12,108 bases of DNA from Candidatus Izemoplasmatales bacterium (GTDB taxonomy: Bacteria; Bacillota_I; Bacilli_A; Izemoplasmatales; Hujiaoplasmataceae): assembly GCA_028707415.1 (NCBI GenBank), contig JAQWBC010000016.1, positions 1 through 12,108 on the forward strand, written 5' to 3'. Positions within the stretch are counted from its first letter, which is position 1. Every line of letters starts with the position of its first letter. The notes under the pieces are model-generated. The model made no database searches. It saw only the letters and a list, made by a program, of their open reading frames with translations, and had not been told where the DNA came from. Made by a program: the position numbers and the translations under genes. Positions 6,941-12,108 of the stretch are shown in pieces.

Positions 6941-8800
6941 ATGGCCCTAAAGAAACAAGCATATAAACGTAAGCCCAATACTTATGTTAAAAAAAAGCCA
7001 TATGTAGAACAAAGAAAACCCAATATTCCTGTTAAGGTGGAAGCGTTGGCCGACGTCATTTATTTCAAGGATGGCATGACGGTACTGGATTTTGCCGAAG
7101 CATTACATCGGCCAGTCGCAGAAATCGTCAAAAAATTAATGTTCATGAAAATTCTAGCTTCACAAACACAAACACTTGACCGGGAAATTGTCGAGCTTTT
7201 AACAATGGATTATGGACTAGAATTGAAAGACGAAGTAAAGACTGACATGACCAAATTCGAAGAGTTGACCATTGAAGATGATCCCAAGAATATGGTGGAA
7301 AGACCCGCTGTAGTCACCATAATGGGACATGTTGATCATGGCAAGACCACTTTGCTCGATACCATCCGTCATTCACGAATTACGGCTGGAGAAGCTGGTG
7401 GAATTACTCAACATATCGGTGCTTATCAAGTGTCACGAAACGGGAAATCTATAACATTTATCGATACTCCAGGACATGCCGCGTTTACTGAAATGCGGGC
7501 AAGAGGCGCTAAAATTACAGATATTGTCATTTTAGTGGTTGCTGCGGATGATGGCGTCATGCCGCAGACAAAAGAAGCTTTAGACCACGCAAGGGCTGCT
7601 AAGAGTAATATAATCGTTGCCGTAAATAAGATGGATAAACCAAGCGCTAATCCGGATCGAGTAAAACAAGAGTTAGCTGATCTCGATTTACTTGCTGAAG
7701 ACTGGGGCGGAAGCGTTCCGTTCTGTTCAATTTCGGCTTTAAAAGGCACGGGAGTCAATGAGTTACTTGATACGATTCAATTAGTAGCGGAAATGATGGA
7801 ACTAAAAGCTAATCCGAGTCGATTAGCGGTGGGATCGGTTATCGAAGCTAAACTTGATAAAGGAAAAGGACCAGTTGCTACCCTTTTGGTTTCTAATGGC
7901 ACATTACGTGTTGGTGATGCATTTGTTGTCGGCACAACTTACGGTAAAATTAGAGCCATGAATGATGATTTAGGCCGGACAATAGTTGAAGCTAAACCAT
8001 CCACTGCTGTTGTTGTGTATGGCTTAAACGATGTCCCCATGGCTGGTGATGCCTTCATGGTCTTCGCTGACGAGAAGCAATCGCGTGAAATCGCTTTAAA
8101 ACGTTCTAATCGGCAAATCCGCGAAGAAAAAGGCGTTAATAAAACAATGTCGTTGGAAGATTTCTTTAAGAAAGCGGAAGGCAACGAAAAAGTTTTACGG
8201 TTAATTATTAAAGCTGATACTCAAGGTTCAATTGAAGCCTTTAAAGGCGCAATTGATAAAATTAAAGTCGAAGGAACATCAATCGATATTGTTCGTTCCG
8301 GTGTTGGGGCAATTACAGATACGGACGTCTCGTTGGCTGAAGCAAGCGATGCTATTATTATTGGCTTTGATGTACGGCCACAGGCAGCGGTACGAGATAC
8401 TGCCGCAACAAAAGGTGTGGAAGTTCGCTTATATGATATAATTTATGAAGCTTTAGATGACATCGAAAAAGCAATGAAAGGTATGCTTGACCCTGTCTTT
8501 GAAAAGAAGATGATTGGCGAAGCATCTGTTCGCGAGACTTTCACAATTTCCAAAGTCGGCACTATTGCTGGATGTATGGTCACTTCAGGAATTATTAAAC
8601 GCGATTCTTTAGTAAAAATCATCCGCGATGGCATTGTAATCCATGAGGGTAAAATGTCATCTTTAAAACGATTCAAAGATGATGTGAAAGAAGTCAAAAC
8701 AGGATATGATTGCGGAATCATGATTGAATCATACAACGATCTCAAAGTCGATGATGTGATTGAAGCCTCAGAGATGCAAGAGGTGAAGAGTAATGCCTAA
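6941..8800 (+). CDS. infB: Translation initiation factor IF-2
   Basis: IF-2 is the GTPase that brings formyl-Met-tRNA to the 30S subunit and promotes 50S joining. The 619-aa protein has a short Lys/Arg-rich leader (1-32), an IF2-N helical domain (about 37-95, VIYFKDGMTVLDFAEAL) and a G domain. The G domain shows GHVDHGKT (129-136), GEAGGITQHIGAY (switch I), DTPGH (175-179), NKMD (229-232) and SALKGTG. Beta-barrel domain II starts near SRLAVGSVIEAKLDKGKGP. The C1 and C2 domains follow (DTQGSIEAFKGAI to the C-terminus). The N-terminal region is much shorter than in Bacillus (716 aa) or E. coli, similar to mycoplasmas. The ATG at 6941 is chosen; the GTG at 6932 lies inside its GAGGTG ribosome site (6929-6934). 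The gene follows ylxQ by 17 bases. Confidence 0.97.
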   Translation: MALKKQAYKRKPNTYVKKKPYVEQRKPNIPVKVEALADVIYFKDGMTVLDFAEALHRPVAEIVKKLMFMKILASQTQTLDREIVELLTMDYGLELKDEVKTDMTKFEELTIEDDPKNMVERPAVVTIMGHVDHGKTTLLDTIRHSRITAGEAGGITQHIGAYQVSRNGKSITFIDTPGHAAFTEMRARGAKITDIVILVVAADDGVMPQTKEALDHARAAKSNIIVAVNKMDKPSANPDRVKQELADLDLLAEDWGGSVPFCSISALKGTGVNELLDTIQLVAEMMELKANPSRLAVGSVIEAKLDKGKGPVATLLVSNGTLRVGDAFVVGTTYGKIRAMNDDLGRTIVEAKPSTAVVVYGLNDVPMAGDAFMVFADEKQSREIALKRSNRQIREEKGVNKTMSLEDFFKKAEGNEKVLRLIIKADTQGSIEAFKGAIDKIKVEGTSIDIVRSGVGAITDTDVSLAEASDAIIIGFDVRPQAAVRDTAATKGVEVRLYDIIYEALDDIEKAMKGMLDPVFEKKMIGEASVRETFTISKVGTIAGCMVTSGIIKRDSLVKIIRDGIVIHEGKMSSLKRFKDDVKEVKTGYDCGIMIESYNDLKVDDVIEASEMQEVKSNA

Positions 8801-9122
8801 GACGGATCGGTTAGAAGCATTAGTTCAACGGGAATTAACAATGATTTTGCGCAATGAAGTCAAAGATAATCTGGGTTTTATTACCATTACGGCGGTAAAA
8901 ATAACCAACGAACTTTCATATATGTTTGTTTACTACACCGTTTTCGGAACCAAAGAAGAACTAGAAAAAACCCAACAAGCTTTAGATAGAGCCAAAGGGT
9001 TCATTAAGAACCAAATTGCCGCTCGCGTCAAGATGAGAAAAGTTCCGGAATTGGTTTTTAAAATCGATGAGTCAATTGATAAAGGCATGAAAATAGATTC
9101 GATTCTTAAAACAATCAAATAA
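8793..9122 (+). CDS. rbfA: 30S ribosome-binding factor RbfA
   Basis: RbfA is a late 30S assembly factor that binds near the 5' helix of 16S rRNA. The 109-aa product is one KH-type domain with the expected landmarks: an N-terminal helix (RLEALVQRELTMIL, 6-19), strands ITITAVKITN and MFVYYTVFG, and the signature RVKMRKVPELVFKIDES (78-94) ending in DSILKTIK. Its ATG overlaps the last 8 bases of infB and is served by AGGTGA at 8781-8786 inside infB. It is the last gene of the operon; ylxP, which lies between infB and rbfA in Bacillus, is absent here, and truB-ribF does not follow. Confidence 0.93.
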   Translation: MPKTDRLEALVQRELTMILRNEVKDNLGFITITAVKITNELSYMFVYYTVFGTKEELEKTQQALDRAKGFIKNQIAARVKMRKVPELVFKIDESIDKGMKIDSILKTIK

Positions 9123-9127
9123 GAATG

Positions 9128-9158
9128 AAACTTCGGGATATATCCGAAGTTTTTATTT
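9128..9158 (+). terminator. Terminator of the nusA operon
   Basis: AAACTTCGG (9128-9136) and CCGAAGTTT (9144-9152) form a perfect 9-bp stem around GATATAT. The stem runs into TTTTTATTTT. It starts six bases after the rbfA TAA. Confidence 0.92.
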
Positions 9159-9169
9159 TATCCGTTTCG

Positions 9170-9198
9170 TTGAATCATAGCGGCATTTTTGGTATAAT
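9170..9198 (+). promoter_or_regulatory. uvrC promoter
   Basis: TTGAAT (9170-9175) and a perfect TATAAT (9193-9198) are separated by exactly 17 bases, immediately after the operon terminator. Transcription would start near 9205, giving a leader of about 18 bases containing GGCGGGTGAG before the uvrC ATG. No operator or SOS-box-like palindrome is apparent. Confidence 0.85.
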
Positions 9199-9222
9199 TG
9201 TCCTCGAAAGGCGGGTGAGACC

Positions 9223-10992
9223 ATGAATGATAATATTAAGTCAAAGTTACTGACTTTGCCAGATCTTCCGGGAAGTTATCAAATGTTAGACGGTTCAGGA
9301 AATATTATCTATGTTGGCAAGGCTTTAAATCTTAAGAACCGAGTTAAGTCATATTTTGTGGGATCTCACGATGCTAAAACGACGAGACTAGTCGCGGATA
9401 TTACTGATTTTACTTTTTTGGTTACGAGCACAGAACTTGAAGCTTTTTTGCTTGAATTATCATTAATCAAACAACACAGTCCTAAATACAATATCATGTT
9501 AATGGATGATAAAACCTATCCTTATATCGAAATTACCAATGAAACGCATCCGCGTATTATTATCACGCGGAAGTATTCAAAGAAAAGTAAAAACCGATTT
9601 GGACCTTACCCAGACGGGACCTCTGCTCGCGAAACTGTCGACCTTTTGTCTCGTGTTTTTCCACTTCGCAAATGTCAGGCAATGCCGAAAAAGGTTTGTT
9701 TATATTATCATATGGGGCAATGTCTTGGGCCATGCATCGATGCTTCTGTGAAAACCAAGTATCCAGTTATACTTGATCAAATACGTAACTTTTTGAGTGG
9801 ACGTGACCACGATTTACTAAAAGAATTGAATGTGCAGATGAATAATTATTCCCAACGATTGGAGTTTGAAAAAGCTCAAGAAATCAAGGAAATGATTATG
9901 AGTATAAAAAAGACAACGGAGAAACAACAAATAATTTTTTCTGATTTAAAAGATCGAGATATTTTCAATTTTGAAGCTAATGAATCATACATCGCTATCA
10001 CGACGATTATTATGCGTGCTGGCAAGATTATTATGAGTATTTCGCCGATTTTTGAATACTTTCAATCCAAAGAAGATGCCTTCGTGGATTATATTGCTCA
10101 ATTTTATCAAAAAAACCCGCTTCCCCAAGAAGTACTTCTTCCATCTGGGCTTGATTATTCGTTATTAAAGCCGTTTCTAAATGAAAAATGGCTTATACCA
10201 GTACGTGGCGGGAAAGTTAAATTAGTTTCTATGGCTAAAACTAATGCCAAGATCCAACTGGATGCGCATCTAGATATGTTCTTAAAAAAATATGCCAAGA
10301 CAATGGGATCAGCAGAAATGTTAGGCCGTGTGATTGGAATTCCAACGCCGAAACGAATCGAGGCATTTGATAATTCGAATACGCAGGGATCAAGTCCGGT
10401 TTCCTCAATGGTTGTTTTTACCAATGGATTACCAGATAAAAAAGCATATCGGAAATATCAAGTCAAATCGATTGATAAACCCGATGATGTTGGGACAATG
10501 AGAGAAATCATATACCGTCGTTATCAAAAGATGTTAATGAATGGGAGCGACGATAAGCCTAATCTTATTGTGATGGATGGCGGAATAGCACAAGTTCGAG
10601 CATGCAAAGCAGTGTTAAGTGATCTATACCTCGATATTCCTGTTGTTGGTTTAAGGAAAGATAATGAACATAAAACCGATGCTATTATCGGATTGGATGA
10701 ACAACCCGTTATCATTGATCGGCATTCGCTTCTGTATGTCTTTCTATCAAAAATTCAAGATGAGGCACACAGATTTGCCATTAATTATCATCGATTAAAA
10801 CAATCAAAACAGATTTACGCTTCAATTTTAGATCAAATACCGAAGATTGGCGCAATTTCCAAACAAAAACTGTTAGAAAAATACAAAACCATTAGTAATA
10901 TCAAAAAAGCGTCTTTATTAGAATTGCGTGCCCTTGGTATATCGAAAGATGCGATTGATAATCTCCAAATAGCGTTAAGAGAATATAAATGA
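9223..10992 (+). CDS. uvrC: Excinuclease ABC subunit C (UvrC)
   Basis: UvrC makes both incisions around a lesion in nucleotide excision repair after UvrA and UvrB load. The 589-aa protein has the full domain order. The GIY-YIG nuclease at 1-95 shows PGSYQM, IIYVGKALNLKNRV with Y30 and R40, and conserved E78. A cysteine cluster C151-x7-C159-x7-C167-x3-C171 follows; the equivalent E. coli cysteines bind an Fe-S cluster. A UVR helical hairpin for UvrB contact lies at about 199-237 (RLEFEKAQEIKEMI). The RNase H-like nuclease shows EAFDNSN with D383, VMDGG with D452 and DEAHRFAI with H516. Tandem helix-hairpin-helix motifs end the protein (PKIGAISKQKLLEKY and LRALGISKDAIDNL). The ATG follows GGGTGAG. 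The gene ends in TGA, showing that TGA is a stop here. Confidence 0.97.
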   Translation: MNDNIKSKLLTLPDLPGSYQMLDGSGNIIYVGKALNLKNRVKSYFVGSHDAKTTRLVADITDFTFLVTSTELEAFLLELSLIKQHSPKYNIMLMDDKTYPYIEITNETHPRIIITRKYSKKSKNRFGPYPDGTSARETVDLLSRVFPLRKCQAMPKKVCLYYHMGQCLGPCIDASVKTKYPVILDQIRNFLSGRDHDLLKELNVQMNNYSQRLEFEKAQEIKEMIMSIKKTTEKQQIIFSDLKDRDIFNFEANESYIAITTIIMRAGKIIMSISPIFEYFQSKEDAFVDYIAQFYQKNPLPQEVLLPSGLDYSLLKPFLNEKWLIPVRGGKVKLVSMAKTNAKIQLDAHLDMFLKKYAKTMGSAEMLGRVIGIPTPKRIEAFDNSNTQGSSPVSSMVVFTNGLPDKKAYRKYQVKSIDKPDDVGTMREIIYRRYQKMLMNGSDDKPNLIVMDGGIAQVRACKAVLSDLYLDIPVVGLRKDNEHKTDAIIGLDEQPVIIDRHSLLYVFLSKIQDEAHRFAINYHRLKQSKQIYASILDQIPKIGAISKQKLLEKYKTISNIKKASLLELRALGISKDAIDNLQIALREYK

Positions 10993-11031
10993 AACATCGA
11001 AATAATTTTTTAACCGGTTTTCTGATTGTTG

Positions 11032-11040
11032 TGTTAAAAT
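11032..11040 (+). promoter_or_regulatory. Possible extended -10 promoter for the exonuclease gene
   Basis: TG-T-TAAAAT lies 17 bases before the ATG at 11058. No good -35 box is seen at 17 bases (AACCGG there). There is no clear terminator in the 65-base gap after uvrC, so readthrough from uvrC is also possible. An AACCGGTT palindrome at 11012-11019 sits at the -35 position. Confidence 0.4.
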
Positions 11041-11057
11041 GAATGCAGGTGATTTTT

Positions 11058-11960
11058 ATGACTAGATATGTTTATGGTCCGCTACATAATGTTTTTGAAG
11101 ACATTCGTGTTATTACAATCAAAGACCGGCAAAGAACTGAGTATTATTATATGCCTAAAGGAATGTTCGCTAGTTTCATGGCCTATTTTTCTTTAGGAAT
11201 CTATATCTTCATGACGGTATCGAATTCGACCAAACGTTACAAAGGCGTCATGGTCTATCAAGTTGAAAATATTGAAAAAATTATGTATCCAAACCGACAA
11301 AATCCACGAGTATTTTATGACATTAGTGTCATCAAATCGGGAATTAAAACCATTCTTAACGGCCCAAAATATAAACTGTTTATCGATTTTGAAATGTCCA
11401 TGCCCCCGTACCGAAATTATGAAAGTTTCATCTCGGAGATTATTCAATTTGGAATGGTTTTGACTGATCCTTTCGGGGAAATCATTGACGAGCAATCAAT
11501 GTTCATCAAGCCGGTATTGTTCAAGTCAATCAGTGATCGGACGCAAAAGTTCCTTCATATTTCCCAAAAAAGCATCGATAACGGAATGACATACTTAAAT
11601 TTCTATCAATTATTCGTAAATATAATCAATAAATACCATCCGATGGTCTTTGTTTGGGGACAAAATGACATGATTGAATTGCGAAAATCGATGAAGTACA
11701 ATAACCTTTCTGATATTACCCGTAGGGTTCAATTCATTGATTTATTAAAACTACACAAAAACTATTTCGGGTTAAAGAATGATCTTGGGCTGTTTAATGC
11801 CTATCGGTTATATTCGCAAATTGAACTAGAGAAACAAACTCATGATGCTCACGAAGACGCAGTAGTAACAAAAACAGTATTTGATGGGTTTAAAAAGGTA
11901 TGTAATGATGAGCTTAAGATTTGTCTGCCGATGGAAAACGAATCACCCGCAACCAATTAA
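11058..11960 (+). CDS. DEDDh-family 3'-5' exonuclease with unrecognised N-terminal region
   Basis: The 300-aa product has a DnaQ/RNase T-fold exonuclease domain at about 107-285, which would remove nucleotides from RNA or DNA 3' ends using two metal ions. All three Exo motifs are visible: FIDFEMSMP (D110, E112), VWGQNDMIELRK (D204) and HDAHEDA (H262, D267, in the H-x4-D pattern). The F-I-D-F-E-M-S-M-P motif is closest to the KapD/Eri1-like branch; Bacillus KapD is only about 205 aa. Residues 1-105 have no family I know. They include a hydrophobic run at 35-55 (GMFASFMAYF onward) followed by K/R residues, possibly a membrane anchor or a buried strand-helix. The ATG at 11058 is favoured over 11043, because AGGTGAT (11047-11053) lies four bases before it and would fall inside the longer version. 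The substrate is unknown. Confidence 0.85.
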   Translation: MTRYVYGPLHNVFEDIRVITIKDRQRTEYYYMPKGMFASFMAYFSLGIYIFMTVSNSTKRYKGVMVYQVENIEKIMYPNRQNPRVFYDISVIKSGIKTILNGPKYKLFIDFEMSMPPYRNYESFISEIIQFGMVLTDPFGEIIDEQSMFIKPVLFKSISDRTQKFLHISQKSIDNGMTYLNFYQLFVNIINKYHPMVFVWGQNDMIELRKSMKYNNLSDITRRVQFIDLLKLHKNYFGLKNDLGLFNAYRLYSQIELEKQTHDAHEDAVVTKTVFDGFKKVCNDELKICLPMENESPATN

Positions 11961-12006
11961 ATTTAAAATAAATAAATTTTAGTTAAAAAAAACCTTATCA
12001 GAATAA

Positions 12007-12067
12007 AATATACCCTGCAAAGGACCTTTTTTTAGACTGTCCATTTTACAGGGTATATTATATTTTT
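12007..12067 (+). terminator. Large inverted repeat, likely terminator of the exonuclease gene
   Basis: AATATACCCTG (12007-12017) pairs perfectly with CAGGGTATATT (12049-12059), 11 bp. An inner GGAC/GTCC helix (12022-12025 with 12039-12042) lies beyond an internal loop, and the apical loop holds seven T. A T5 run (12063-12067) follows three bases after the stem, so it can act as a + strand terminator. On the other strand, a T8 run (complement of the A-run at 11986-11993) lies about 13 bases past the stem. It may therefore also serve a convergent gene beyond the window. The rest of the 148-base tail shows no coding. Confidence 0.6.
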
Positions 12068-12086
12068 AGTCATGACTTTTTTTATG

Positions 12087-12092
12087 ATTATA
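12087..12092 (-). promoter_or_regulatory. TATAAT on the minus strand at the window edge
   Basis: The minus strand reads TTGGTATAATC here, a perfect -10 hexamer. Its -35 box would lie beyond the window's right edge, and no minus-strand gene follows within reach. Chance occurrence in AT-rich DNA is likely. Confidence 0.2.
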
Positions 12093-12108
12093 CCAATATA
12101 ATACCTAA

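Noticed and set aside
7426..7758. Minus-strand open frame of 110 codons inside infB
   Set aside because: It is antisense to the conserved GTPase domain; its composition mirrors the infB codons and it shows no domain.
11012..11019. AACCGGTT palindrome as an operator
   Set aside because: It is an 8-base palindrome with no second copy near other promoters; chance cannot be excluded. Mentioned only with the promoter.
11043..11045. ATG 11043 as the exonuclease start
   Set aside because: It lies before the AGGTGAT ribosome site that is ideally spaced for the ATG at 11058, and only a couple of bases before the predicted transcription start.
1..12108. CRISPR array, tRNA, rRNA, insertion sequence or phage genes
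   Set aside because: No regularly spaced DNA repeats, cloverleaf-like sequences, rRNA segments, transposase motifs or terminal inverted repeats with target duplications were seen on either strand.
1..12108. TGA read as tryptophan (Mycoplasma code)
   Set aside because: uvrC ends with TGA right after the conserved C-terminal helix-hairpin-helix region. All the long frames use TGG for Trp and close without needing TGA readthrough.

Overview
The window carries a Gram-positive, low-GC chromosomal segment that reads with the standard bacterial code. uvrC ends in TGA, and tryptophans in clearly conserved proteins are TGG. The order rimP-nusA-ylxR-ylxQ-infB-rbfA is the classic Bacillota/Mollicutes nusA operon. 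Short NusA (354 aa) and IF-2 (about 619 aa), strong GGAGG/GGTGAT ribosome sites and TATAAT promoters fit a Bacillota relative or a TGA-stop Mollicute (Acholeplasma/Izemoplasma-like). That placement is an inference; no rRNA is present to settle it. All genes lie on the + strand.

Layout. (1) Positions 1-3848 hold the 3' end of a very large acidic protein with an InlB-type B-repeat, probably secreted or surface-exposed. Its gene starts before the window. After the B-repeat, the rest of the visible protein is two diverged copies of one module of about 600 residues. (2) A rho-independent terminator at 3869-3905 closes it, and a TATAAT promoter overlaps that terminator. It drives a TrmH/SpoU-family RNA 2'-O-methyltransferase (3931-4641). 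(3) A 187-base gap holds a promoter and then a strong hairpin with a T-run, placed inside the leader of the nusA operon just before rimP. (4) rimP, nusA, ylxR (rnpM), ylxQ, infB and rbfA (4829-9122) are tightly packed with two 8-base overlaps, and end at a clean terminator (9128-9158). (5) A near-consensus promoter starts uvrC (9223-10992). (6) A DEDDh-family 3'-5' exonuclease with an unrecognised N-terminal region of about 100 residues follows (11058-11960). The last 148 bases hold no gene but carry an 11-bp inverted repeat that is probably a terminator.

How the genes work together. The central operon couples transcription and translation: RimP and RbfA mature the 30S subunit, NusA controls elongation and termination, IF-2 initiates translation, YlxR/RnpM modulates RNase P, and YlxQ is an L7Ae-like RNA binder. 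The upstream methyltransferase probably modifies rRNA or tRNA. UvrC (excision repair) and the exonuclease are separate nucleic-acid functions. No complete new multi-gene system is visible. The most interesting items are the duplicated module of the giant protein and the leader hairpin of the rimP operon, whose 3' arm can also pair with the rimP Shine-Dalgarno sequence.
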